From Pseudomonas sp. PDM05 (GTDB lineage Bacteria > Pseudomonadota > Gammaproteobacteria > Pseudomonadales > Pseudomonadaceae): a DNA stretch of 64,000 nt. The DNA is taken from positions 109,209 to 173,208 of the forward strand of contig NZ_JACVAC010000013.1 of NCBI RefSeq assembly GCF_014851685.1. Reading direction: 5' to 3'. The notes below the pieces were generated by a model. It worked only from the letters and a program-made list of their open reading frames with translations, had not been told where the DNA came from and did no database searches. Of the stretch, positions 36,144-44,326 are shown one piece after another. How positions within the stretch are numbered: position 1 is the stretch's first letter; the number at the start of each line of letters is the position of its first letter. The translations under genes were made by a program, and so were the position numbers.

Positions 36144-36737
36144 ATGCAGGACTTCTTGGGCGCCATGCTGTTCTCGATACTGCTTTCGATAAGTTTCGGT
36201 CCGGTAGCCTTGACTATTCTGGGACAATCCATCACCCACGGCTTTCGTAGTGCGTTACCCGGAGCTCTCGGTGCGGCAGTTGCCGACGCGTTGTTTGCAG
36301 CTGTCGCTTTTATTGGTTTGAAGTCGATTGAAGCATTTTGGCTCGCCAATAGTCAGTGGTTGGCGTGGGCTGCGATTGTCTACCTCTTTTATCTAGGTGT
36401 GCTCACTTTCAAAAAAACTGCGCGTGCGGCGGTAACCAGGCGAGCCGCAGGGTTTGTCGCGGTTTTTTTATTGACGTTGACGAGTCCACTCACCATCGCG
36501 GCAATTTCCTCCTATGTCGTCGCCAGCGGCGGCCAGCTTGATGGGTCTGGTCTGTACTTGAATTTGCTGGGAGTTCTAACAGGGTCGCTTTTAGGGCAAA
36601 TGCTTTATGTGGTTGCAGGGGCGATGATCAAGAGGACGCTCGCGGGGAGAGCCCATTTTGGCTGGCTGAACCGAGTTAGCGGGGTATGCCTGATTGGGTT
36701 TGCAGCTTGGCAGATGGGTCGTGCTTTAGTGCTTTGA
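36144..36737 (+). CDS. LysE/RhtB-family amino acid exporter
   Basis: A 197-residue membrane protein with about six helices. The N-terminus (LLSISFGPVALTILGQSITHG followed by ALPGALGAAVADALFAA) is the LysE family signature G-P-x(n)-G-x4-R/S-x-G. It exports an amino acid or related metabolite; the substrate is unknown. It lies between the intact and the decayed DUF6124-like genes, which are transcribed in the opposite direction, so the locus looks like a duplication around this gene. Confidence 0.85.
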   Translation: MQDFLGAMLFSILLSISFGPVALTILGQSITHGFRSALPGALGAAVADALFAAVAFIGLKSIEAFWLANSQWLAWAAIVYLFYLGVLTFKKTARAAVTRRAAGFVAVFLLTLTSPLTIAAISSYVVASGGQLDGSGLYLNLLGVLTGSLLGQMLYVVAGAMIKRTLAGRAHFGWLNRVSGVCLIGFAAWQMGRALVL

Positions 36738-36790
36738 TGTTTGTCCTGATGCCAGCCAGTCAAGGGCGGTTCGGCTTGTTCTTCGCGCAT

Positions 36791-36986
36791 TCACGCCGCA
36801 GCTTTTGTGGGCTTCAGGCACTCGATAGAGCGATCCACCGTAGTCTTGGCAATTTCCAGCAAATGCCACACTGCCAGGATCTTCGCCCGCTCGGGGCTTG
36901 CCAGTGGCTCGCCACAATCTAGCCCGGTTAAAGGCGGCGCGGTCTTTGGTGGGGTAGAAGGGAGGATCGGGGACGACCTTGTTTAT
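36791..36986 (-). pseudogene. Decayed second copy of the DUF6124-like gene
   Basis: The beginning (NKVVPDPPFYPTKDRAAFNR) and the end (SPERAKILAVWHLLEIAKTTVDRS in another frame) match the gene at 35056-35352. The start codon has become ATA, about 100 bases of the middle are missing, and the deletion shifts the frame. The gene cannot make the full protein. Its upstream leader remains well conserved. Confidence 0.8.
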
Positions 36987-37110
36987 CGTGTATCTCCAAC
37001 TGGTAGATAAGGAGCCGACCCCTTCGCGACTAAACGGGGAGTGGCGGCTGTACGCGGGTTGGCCGACCGGCCAGTTGGTCTGGCACACCCGCAGGTGCCC
37101 AGCGCACAGT
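36987..37110 (-). ncRNA. Second copy of the DUF6124-like leader
   Basis: It repeats the leader at 35353-35520 with substitutions that preserve pairing: the tetraloop hairpin reads GCACC-TGCG-GGTGT (G-C to G-U closing change, loop still UNCG), P1 CTGTGCGC/GCGTACAG is unchanged, the next hairpin has CCCC/GGGG in place of CCCTCG/CGAGGG, and CCAACTGG (37071-37078) still complements CCAGTTGG (36996-37003) across 67 bases. The upstream CCAGTTG of copy 1 is absent; a REP replaces it. Confidence 0.55.
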
Positions 37111-37133
37111 CACGCGGCAGACACTGCCAATCC

Positions 37134-37168
37134 CCTGTGGGAGCTGTCGAGCCCCAGCGAGGCTGCGA
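37134..37168. repeat. Single REP of the GAG-CCC type
   Basis: CTGTGGGAGCTGTCGAGC followed by CCAGCGAGGCTGCGAAGGG, an imperfect hairpin of the second REP class also found at the right end of the window. Confidence 0.7.
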
Positions 37169-37225
37169 AGGGATCACCGCTATAGTTGCGGTGAACCGCA
37201 GCATCAGCATCGCTGAAGCCCGACC

Positions 37226-38557
37226 TCAGCGCATATGCAAAATAATCGGGCTGCTGCTCGCCGGATCGGTATGCCCGCGCAGCTTGCCCACCGCCTGCGC
37301 ATCCACCGGGCCGCCGTGATTGCCCCAGGTGCTGCGCATGTAGCTGAGCACTTCGGCGATTTCCTGATCCGACAGTTGCTCGCGCAAGGCCGGCATGCGG
37401 TAGGCGTCCGGCACCCCGGCGGCGACGACGCGTTGCGAGCCGTTGAGGGTGATGTTGATCGCCGAGGCGCTTTCCTTGGCGAGTGCCGAGGTGGCGCCGG
37501 CCAGGGGCGGCATCCATTCGGGCTGGCCCTTGCCGTCCAGGCCGTGGCAGGACGCGCAGCGGGTCGCATAGGTGTGGGCGCCGGGCGCGTTGCTGGCGGC
37601 CGCCGCCTGGTATTGCCACGGCGTGCCGTCACGCTGCGGGTCGCCGGGCAGCGACTTGAGGTAACGGGCGATGGCGGCCAGGTCGGCGTCTTGCATGAAC
37701 TGCGTGGAGTTGTTGAACGCCTCGGTCATCGAGCCGTAGACCACCGCATGGGCGTTGCGCCCGGTCTTGAGGAATTGCACGATCTGCGGCTCGCTCCAGC
37801 GTCCCAACCCGCTGTTGGGGTCCTGGCGCAGGCTGGGGGCGTACCAGCCGTCGAGCAGGGCGCCGGCGAGGAAGGGCGCGCCGGACTCGTCCAGGGCCTT
37901 CTCGTTGAACGCCAGCCCACGGGGGGTGTGGCAACTGCCGCAGTGGCCGGGGCCTTGCACGATATACGCGCCACGGTTCCACAGCTCATCCTGCGCCGAT
38001 TTGGCCGCGTAGGGCGTGCTGGGGGCGAACACGCCGTTCCACAACGCAATGGGCCAGCGCAGGTTCAGCGGCCAGGGAATGTCGCTGGGGATGTTCGGCA
38101 GGTTGGCCGGTTGCACACCTGCCATGAAAAACGCGTACAGCGCCCGGATGTCGTCGTCGCTGAGCTTCACATAGGACGGGTAGGGCATCGCCGGGTAGAG
38201 CCGGCGCCCGTCCGGCGTCACGCCATGGCGCACCGCGCGGTCGAAGTCGGCCAGGGAGTAGTTGCCGATGCCGTTGTCGCGGTCCGGCGTGATGTTGGTG
38301 GCGTGGATCGTGCCCAGCGGCGTGGCCATCTCCAGGCCGCCGGCGAACGGCGCCTTGCCTGGCAGGCTGTGGCAGGCCACGCAGTCACTGAGGCGGGCGA
38401 CGTACTCGCCGCGACTGACCAATGCGGCATCCACACTTTGTGTTTGCTCAAAGGGCGAAGCGGGCTGGCGGGTGACATACCAGGCCAGCACGGCGGCGGC
38501 GACCAGGCAGGGCAGCGCCAGCCAGCCTGCGGTTCTAGCCAATCGTCGGTTGTTCAT
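37226..38557 (-). CDS. Triheme cytochrome c subunit of a membrane dehydrogenase
   Basis: A 443-residue protein with an N-terminal membrane anchor (about 10-27) and three CXXCH heme sites (CVACH at 59, CGSCH near 207, CASCH near 335), each followed by a distal Met region. This is the arrangement of AdhB/IorC-type subunits that pass electrons from a periplasmic dehydrogenase to ubiquinone or a terminal oxidase. It follows the molybdenum subunit by 15 bases on the same strand. Confidence 0.9.
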   Translation of the reverse strand: MNNRRLARTAGWLALPCLVAAAVLAWYVTRQPASPFEQTQSVDAALVSRGEYVARLSDCVACHSLPGKAPFAGGLEMATPLGTIHATNITPDRDNGIGNYSLADFDRAVRHGVTPDGRRLYPAMPYPSYVKLSDDDIRALYAFFMAGVQPANLPNIPSDIPWPLNLRWPIALWNGVFAPSTPYAAKSAQDELWNRGAYIVQGPGHCGSCHTPRGLAFNEKALDESGAPFLAGALLDGWYAPSLRQDPNSGLGRWSEPQIVQFLKTGRNAHAVVYGSMTEAFNNSTQFMQDADLAAIARYLKSLPGDPQRDGTPWQYQAAAASNAPGAHTYATRCASCHGLDGKGQPEWMPPLAGATSALAKESASAINITLNGSQRVVAAGVPDAYRMPALREQLSDQEIAEVLSYMRSTWGNHGGPVDAQAVGKLRGHTDPASSSPIILHMR

Positions 38558-38572
38558 GGGCGGTTCCTGGCG

Positions 38573-40789
38573 TTAGCTGAAGGTGTGGCGGCTCAGGGGC
38601 AGGCTGCGGATGCGCTGGCCGGTCAACTGCGCCACCGCATTGGCCACGGCCGGCGCGACGGCGGGCAGCGGCGGTTCGCCGATGCCGCCCATCTTTTCGC
38701 CACTCTCGACAATCCGCACATGCACCCGCGCCATCCGCGACGGTGGCAGGATCGGGTACAGGTCGTAATTGCGCGCCCGCGGCTTGCCGTCGACGAACAC
38801 TGCTTCCTCCAGCAGCGTCTGGGACAAGCCCAACGCCACCGCGCCATTCACCTGGGCTTCGACAATCGCCGGGTTGACGATGCTGCCCGGGTCAATCGCT
38901 TCCCAGATGTCATGCACCTTGACCTGGCCGTGTTCAATCGACACCTCGGCGATCACCGCCGCATGGGAGCCGAACGGCGAGGCCATGGCCACGCCCCGCG
39001 CACGGCGGCTGCCGTCCTCGGCGGTGAACGGCCCGCGTTTCCAACCGCCGGACAACTCGCCCACCGCTTGCAGCAGGGTGGTCAGCCGTGGGTTGTCACG
39101 CAGCAGGTGCAGGCGCAACTCGTAAGGATCGTGGCCGCCCTTGTCCGCCAACTCGTCGAGGAACGCTTCGTAGAAAAAGTCATTCAGCGAATTGCCCACC
39201 GAACGCCAGTAACCCAGCATCGCCGGGCCTTTGACGTAGATCTGCGCGATGCGTTTATTGGGGATCGCATAGGATTTTCCCGACAATCCTTCCAGGGCCG
39301 TGGGGTCGAGTTTGGCCCCCTGTTTACCGGCGATCGCTTCCGTTGGGCCTTCGGTGGCGCTGACCGCCTCGATGGCCACGGGAAAGCCTTTGTCATCCAG
39401 CGCGGCACGGAACTTGACCACCGCCACCGGGCGCAGCACGTCGCGCAGGAACTCTTCCTCGCGGCTCCAGATCAGCTTGATCGGGCGGCCGACCGCCTTG
39501 GCCAGCGCGATGGCCTGGGGATACGGGCTGGCCGAGTCATACAAGAAATGCCGGCCAAAAAAACCGCCCAGCAACGGCGAGTGCAGGTTGACCTGCGCCG
39601 GGTCGAGACCCGCGCGCTTGGCGATGTCGGCGCGGAACATGTCCGGTGCCTGGTTGGGCAGCCAGATATCCAGGGTGCCGTCGGGGTTGAAGCGGGCGAG
39701 GGCAGAGGGCGGTTCCAGCTGGGCGTGGTTGACGTACTGGTTGTGGTAGGTGGCTTCGAGGCTGGTTTTGGCGCCTTTCAGGGCGGCGGCGACATCGCCT
39801 TCGTTTTCATCGTCACGCCCCGGGCCTTGCTGGGCCGCAAGCACATCGCGCCAGCCATCGCTGGAAAAGTCCGCGGGCATCACCCGAACGGTCGCGTCTG
39901 CACCAGCCTCTTGCCAGTCAACCTGGAGCGCCTCCACCGCACGCTTGGCATGCCACCAACGTTCGGCCACCACGGCGACGGCGCCGGGCAGTTGATGCAC
40001 CGAGTGCACGCCTTTCATTCCTTCGACCTGCGCCTGATTGCGCAGGCTGCCCACCGTCATGCCCAGGCGCGGTGCGTGTTGCACCGCGGCGTGGAGCATG
40101 CCGTCGACCTTGAGGTCGATGCTGTATTGCGCCTTGCCGGTGGATTTTTCGTAGGCATCGACGCGACGTACCGGCTTGCCGATCCAACGGAACTGGCTCG
40201 GGTCGCGTAGCTTGATGCCTGCCGGGTCGGGCACCGGCATGTCCAGGGCGCGTCCGGCCAACTCGCCGTAGCCCAGGGAGCGCCCGGACGCCGCGTGTAC
40301 CACGCGACCGGGTTGGGTGCTCAGTTCGGTCAGGGGCACGCCCAACTGCTCGGCGCCGGCCTGCAACAACATGGCCCGGGCCAGCGCGCCCAGGCGGCGC
40401 ATGGTGGGGTAGCTCATACGCACCGACATGCTGCCGCCGGTGATACGCATGCCGTTTTCCATCACCACGTAGGCCTCGCCCGGCGGTGCGGCCTCGACGA
40501 TGAAGGTCGCGGGGTCAGCGTCCAGTTCCTCGCCGACAATCTGCGCCATCGCCGTGTGCGTGCCTTGCCCGCCTTCCATGAAGGGGCTGAGCAATCGCAC
40601 GCTACCGTCCGGGCGAATCTCCAGGAACGCCGGCACCTGGGTGCCGCGTTCCGCCGTGGCGGCCTGCACGCGGGCCGAACCCAGGGGCAAGCCGAAACCG
40701 ATCACCAGCGCACCCACCGCCGTACTCGCCAGAAAGCGCCGGCGCGACAGGTTCACCGGGCCATCGAATAGTTCGTCGCGGGTATTCAT
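38573..40789 (-). CDS. Molybdopterin-binding subunit of an IorB-like aldehyde/aromatic oxidoreductase
   Basis: The protein has 738 residues from the ATG at 40789; the frame is open upstream but that part overlaps the 2Fe-2S gene. A Tat signal is present (SRRRFLAS, then a hydrophobic stretch ending in VQA), so the folded Mo enzyme is exported to the periplasm. The body belongs to the xanthine oxidase family with two Ald_Xan_dh_C2-type repeats (GGQGTHTAMAQIVGEEL, GGFFGRHFLYD, GGIGEPPLPAVAPAVANA with the conserved Glu). It oxidises aldehydes or N-heterocycles. Its start overlaps the 2Fe-2S stop by one base. Confidence 0.9.
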   Translation of the reverse strand: MNTRDELFDGPVNLSRRRFLASTAVGALVIGFGLPLGSARVQAATAERGTQVPAFLEIRPDGSVRLLSPFMEGGQGTHTAMAQIVGEELDADPATFIVEAAPPGEAYVVMENGMRITGGSMSVRMSYPTMRRLGALARAMLLQAGAEQLGVPLTELSTQPGRVVHAASGRSLGYGELAGRALDMPVPDPAGIKLRDPSQFRWIGKPVRRVDAYEKSTGKAQYSIDLKVDGMLHAAVQHAPRLGMTVGSLRNQAQVEGMKGVHSVHQLPGAVAVVAERWWHAKRAVEALQVDWQEAGADATVRVMPADFSSDGWRDVLAAQQGPGRDDENEGDVAAALKGAKTSLEATYHNQYVNHAQLEPPSALARFNPDGTLDIWLPNQAPDMFRADIAKRAGLDPAQVNLHSPLLGGFFGRHFLYDSASPYPQAIALAKAVGRPIKLIWSREEEFLRDVLRPVAVVKFRAALDDKGFPVAIEAVSATEGPTEAIAGKQGAKLDPTALEGLSGKSYAIPNKRIAQIYVKGPAMLGYWRSVGNSLNDFFYEAFLDELADKGGHDPYELRLHLLRDNPRLTTLLQAVGELSGGWKRGPFTAEDGSRRARGVAMASPFGSHAAVIAEVSIEHGQVKVHDIWEAIDPGSIVNPAIVEAQVNGAVALGLSQTLLEEAVFVDGKPRARNYDLYPILPPSRMARVHVRIVESGEKMGGIGEPPLPAVAPAVANAVAQLTGQRIRSLPLSRHTFS

Positions 40790-41244
40790 CAGGCGTGCTC
40801 CTGCTTGGCCAGGTCGTCGACCGCCGCATGAATCGCGTTGTAGGTGCCGCACCGGCACAGGTTGACCATCGCCGCGTCGATCTGCGCAGTGCTCGGCTTG
40901 GGCGTGTGCTTGAGCAGCGCGGTGGCCGCCATCACCTGCCCGGACTGGCAATACCCGCACTGCGCCACCTGATGCTCGACCCAGGCCGCGACCACGCGCT
41001 TGCCCACGGCATCGGTTTCAATCGCCTCGATGGTAGTGATGTCACGCCCGACCACCCCGGCCACCGGGGTCACGCAACTGCGCACCACGTTGCCGTCCAC
41101 CAGCACCGAACAGGCGCCGCACTGGGCCAGGCCGCAGCCGTACTTGGTGCCGGTCAGGCCGAGGTCATCGCGGATTACCCACAGCAACGGGGTATCGGCA
41201 TCCGCATCGACCTGATAGGTCGTCTGGTTGATTCGTAATTCCAT
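40789..41244 (-). CDS. 2Fe-2S subunit of the molybdenum hydroxylase
   Basis: 151 residues. A ferredoxin-type cluster (CGLAQCGACSVLVDG) and a second [2Fe-2S] helical domain (CGYCQSGQVM, CRCGTY) are present, the usual pair for IorA/XdhA-type small subunits. It transfers electrons from the Mo site to the cytochrome subunit. It is first in the three-gene operon. No XdhC/MocA-type accessory gene is next to it. Confidence 0.92.
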   Translation of the reverse strand: MELRINQTTYQVDADADTPLLWVIRDDLGLTGTKYGCGLAQCGACSVLVDGNVVRSCVTPVAGVVGRDITTIEAIETDAVGKRVVAAWVEHQVAQCGYCQSGQVMAATALLKHTPKPSTAQIDAAMVNLCRCGTYNAIHAAVDDLAKQEHA

Positions 41245-41398
41245 GGCTCACCTGCACGTCTACGGTAGGTGCGGCCTTTATAGGATCGGGAATGCACTGG
41301 CCGCTTAGTGTCGAACTCTAGACCACCACGCAAGGGCCATGTGCCCGGCCGTCGTCAAATCCAGAGGATCAGGCAAGCATTCGCGAGGATTGTGCCAG

Positions 41399-42154
41399 TT
41401 AGACGATGTCGTCGATCAGGATATGGTGCTGCCCCCGGCTACAGCGTTCGATGCGCGCCTGAACCTTGTACACCGTGCGTAGCATGGCTTCATTGATCAC
41501 CTCATGACTCGGCCCGCTGGCCTGGGCCGTGCCGTCGGCGATCACCAGCACCTGGTCGGCGAAGCGCAGCGCCTGGTTGAGGTCGTGCAGGGCGATAAAC
41601 ACGATCACCTGGCGCTGGCGGGCGAGGGCGCGCATAAACCCCAGCACCTGCACTTGGCGGTGCATGTCGAGGGCGCTAGTGGGCTCGTCCATCAGCAGCA
41701 CTTCGGGTTCGCGCACCAGGGTCTGGGCAATGGAGACCAGTTGCTGTTGGCCGCCGCTGAGTTCACCGAGGTTGCGAAAGGCCAGGTCGCGGATGCCCAG
41801 GGCGTCAAGCATCTCATCCACGAGCCGCAGTTCGTCATCGTGCACCGTCCAGCCCGGCGCGAGTTGCTTGCGCGCCAGCAGCACCGATTCGTACACCGTC
41901 AACCGGGCGCTGGCATTGAGGCCCTGGGGCATGTAGCTGATGCCCTGCACACCCTTTGTCGAACCTTGCAGGATCACCTCACCCGGCCCGTCGAGCAGCC
42001 CGGCGATGCGCTTGAACAGGGTGGATTTACCGGCAGCGTTGGGGCCGACCACGGCGACCACCTGGCCGCCGACAAAGCGTGCGGTACTGACGCCGCTGAT
42101 GATGGTGCGTGGTCCGTAGCAAGCGCCCAAGTCGTCCAGCTGAATACTTACCAT
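41399..42154 (-). CDS. FecE-like ABC transporter ATP-binding protein
   Basis: The protein has 251 residues from the ATG at 42154; the frame continues upstream through the permease gene but in a non-coding phase. Walker A GPNAAGKSTLF, signature LSGGQQQLVSIAQTL, Walker B VLLMDEPTSALD and switch His ALHDLNQAL are present. It is the ATPase of a siderophore or cobalamin-type importer and overlaps the permease gene by 7 bases. Last gene of the unit. Confidence 0.9.
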   Translation of the reverse strand: MVSIQLDDLGACYGPRTIISGVSTARFVGGQVVAVVGPNAAGKSTLFKRIAGLLDGPGEVILQGSTKGVQGISYMPQGLNASARLTVYESVLLARKQLAPGWTVHDDELRLVDEMLDALGIRDLAFRNLGELSGGQQQLVSIAQTLVREPEVLLMDEPTSALDMHRQVQVLGFMRALARQRQVIVFIALHDLNQALRFADQVLVIADGTAQASGPSHEVINEAMLRTVYKVQARIERCSRGQHHILIDDIV

Positions 42155-43176
42155 GAGTTTTTCTTCCCGCCGAGGATCAGGGAGATAAAGAACGGCACGC
42201 CGATCAACGAGGTGACCACGCCAATCGGGAAAATCGCGCCGGGGATCAGGGTCTTGCTCACCACCGAGCTGGCCGACAGGATCAGTGCGCCGGTCAGCAG
42301 CGAGGCGGGCAGGAAGAAGCGCTGGTCTTCGCCGATCAGCATGCGCGCGATGTGCGGACCGACCAGCCCGATAAAGCCGATGGTGCCGACAAACGCCACC
42401 GGGAACGCGGCGAGCAGGCTGACCATGATCAGCGTCTGCAAGCGCAGGCTGCGCACGTTGATGCCGAAGCTGGCGGCCTTGTCGTCGCCCAGGCGCAACG
42501 CGGTGAGGGCCCAGGCGCGCTTGGCGAAAATCGGCAGGGTGATCAGGATCACCAGGCAGATCACCCCCAACTTGGGCCAGGTGGCCTTGGTCAGGCTGCC
42601 CATGGTCCAGAACACCACGGCGGCCACCGCTTGTTCGGTGGCAAAAAACTGCACCAGCGCCAGCAGCGCATTGAACGTGAACACCAGCGCAATGCCCAGC
42701 AGCACGATGGTTTCGGCGCTCACGCCACGGCGCAGGCTGAGGAAGTGGATCAGCAGCGCGCAGAGCATGGCCATGATGAAGGCATTGAGCGGCACCATGT
42801 ACTGCGCCGCGAGCGGGAACAGCGCCACACCAAACGCCAGGCCCATGGCGGCGCCGAAACTGGCGGCGGCGGACAGGCCCAGGGTGAACGGGCTGGCCAG
42901 CGGGTTGTTGAGGATGGTCTGCATCTGCGCGCCGGCCAGGGACAGCGCGGCGCCCACGGCCACCGCCATCAGCGCGACGGGCAGGCGGATGTCCCACATC
43001 ACCACGCGCACTTGCGGCGCGGCGGTGTCCGGGGCAAACAGTGCGCCGAGTACTTCACTGAGGCTGTAGCGCGCCGGCCCCAGGGCCAGGTCGAGCAACA
43101 CACTGCCCAACAACAGCACGGCCAGGGCGCAGAGGACCAGGCGTTTGCGCAGCACCAGCTGGCGGTAGGCGCTCAT
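42148..43176 (-). CDS. FecCD-family siderophore ABC transporter permease
   Basis: The protein has 342 residues from the ATG at 43176. About ten helices; family motifs DIRLPVALMAVAVGAALSLAG, NNPLASPFTLG and FIGLVGPHIARMLIG (coupling loop). A single permease gene, so a homodimer is likely. ATGA overlap with the binding-protein stop. Confidence 0.92.
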   Translation of the reverse strand: MSAYRQLVLRKRLVLCALAVLLLGSVLLDLALGPARYSLSEVLGALFAPDTAAPQVRVVMWDIRLPVALMAVAVGAALSLAGAQMQTILNNPLASPFTLGLSAAASFGAAMGLAFGVALFPLAAQYMVPLNAFIMAMLCALLIHFLSLRRGVSAETIVLLGIALVFTFNALLALVQFFATEQAVAAVVFWTMGSLTKATWPKLGVICLVILITLPIFAKRAWALTALRLGDDKAASFGINVRSLRLQTLIMVSLLAAFPVAFVGTIGFIGLVGPHIARMLIGEDQRFFLPASLLTGALILSASSVVSKTLIPGAIFPIGVVTSLIGVPFFISLILGGKKNSW

Positions 43177-44309
43177 GGCTTGAGGCTCACGAAGTAGCCC
43201 GGCTCGTAGGGCACCGGCAGGAAGCGCTCGTGCAACTCGCGAAAGGCGGCCTCGGGATCGAGGTCGGCAAACAGCGTCGGGTGAAACCACTTGGCCAACT
43301 GCTGGATCGCCACGAACTGGTACGGGCTGTTGTAGAACTGGTGCCAGATCGCGTGGAACGCTTGCTGCTCCTGGGCCTTGATCCCGGCATAGGCCGGGCG
43401 GCCGGTGTACCACGCCAGTTTGCGCCGGGCCTCGGCCATGTCGGCTGCGGGGCCGACGCCGACCCAGTGCCCACCCGGCGCGAACGCCTCCCAGTTGGCG
43501 CTGGTGACGACCACCTGGGCCGGGTTGGCGACGATCACCTGCTCGGGGTTCAACTGGCCGAAGGTGCTGGGAATAATGCCTTTGGCGATGTTGTTGCCGC
43601 CGGCCAGCTCGACGAACAGGCCGAAGTTTTCATTGCCGAAACTCAGGCAGCAATCCTCGGTGTAGCCGCCGATACGCTCGATAAATACCGCAGGGCGCGT
43701 GGGCTGCTGCGCGGCTATCACGTCGGTGACACGGCGGATCTGCTTGTTGCGAAACGCGATAAACGCTTCGGCCTGCTGCTCTTTGCCGAACAACTGGCCA
43801 AACAGGCGCATGGTCGGCTCGGTGTTGGTCATGGGCTGGTTGCGAAAGTCCACGTACACCACCGGGATGCCCAGGGCGTCGAGTTTCTCGATGTAGCGCG
43901 CATCCTCGGTGGCGTGCTGCGCCTCGATGTTGAGGATGATCACGTCGGGGCGCTGGGAGATGGCTTGTTCGATGTCGAAAGTACCGTCTTCAAAGCCGCC
44001 GAAGGTGGGGATCTTGGCGATGGCGGGGAATTTGCGCAGGTAGGCGTTGTAGGTGTCCGGGTCGGACTGGATCAGGTCCTTGCGCCAGCCGACGATGCGT
44101 TCGATGGGGTTTTGCGTGTCCAGTGCGGCCACCAGGTACAGCTGGCGGCCTTCGCCGAGAATCACCCGCTGCACCGGCAGGTTGACCTTGACCTGGCGGC
44201 CGAGCAGATCGGTGACCGTGGTGGGGGTGGCAAACGCCGGCATGCCCAGCAACCCGGTGAACAACAGCGCCGCCAGGACGTGGCCGCATCGCACAATCGA
44301 AAGCATCAT
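43173..44309 (-). CDS. Periplasmic binding protein for iron-chelate uptake
   Basis: 378 residues with a Sec signal peptide ending in GMPAFA, then a type III (TroA/FecB-like) solute-binding fold: TVTDLLGRQV at the start, RPDVIILNIEA, and a conserved ERIGGYTEDCCLSFGN with a Cys pair. It hands the chelate from the TonB receptor to the FecCD-like permease. It follows the receptor gene by 17 bases. Confidence 0.88.
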   Translation of the reverse strand: MMLSIVRCGHVLAALLFTGLLGMPAFATPTTVTDLLGRQVKVNLPVQRVILGEGRQLYLVAALDTQNPIERIVGWRKDLIQSDPDTYNAYLRKFPAIAKIPTFGGFEDGTFDIEQAISQRPDVIILNIEAQHATEDARYIEKLDALGIPVVYVDFRNQPMTNTEPTMRLFGQLFGKEQQAEAFIAFRNKQIRRVTDVIAAQQPTRPAVFIERIGGYTEDCCLSFGNENFGLFVELAGGNNIAKGIIPSTFGQLNPEQVIVANPAQVVVTSANWEAFAPGGHWVGVGPAADMAEARRKLAWYTGRPAYAGIKAQEQQAFHAIWHQFYNSPYQFVAIQQLAKWFHPTLFADLDPEAAFRELHERFLPVPYEPGYFVSLKP

Positions 44310-44326
44310 GTAAGCCCTTGCTGGTA

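Noticed and set aside
36726..37088. An intact 120-codon gene in place of the second DUF6124-like copy
   Set aside because: The frame arises by reading through the leader and the internal frameshift; the original ATG is ATA and the conserved C-terminus is in another frame.
37235..40210. A 991-codon open frame on the plus strand
   Set aside because: It runs antisense to the cytochrome c and molybdenum subunit genes, is extremely rich in Arg, Gly, Val and His, and matches no family; it is a by-product of GC-rich codon bias.
42155..42997. A long N-terminal extension of the FecE-like ATPase
   Set aside because: It overlaps the FecCD permease in another phase and is Arg/Gly/Ala-rich without motifs; the ATG at 42154 fits family length.
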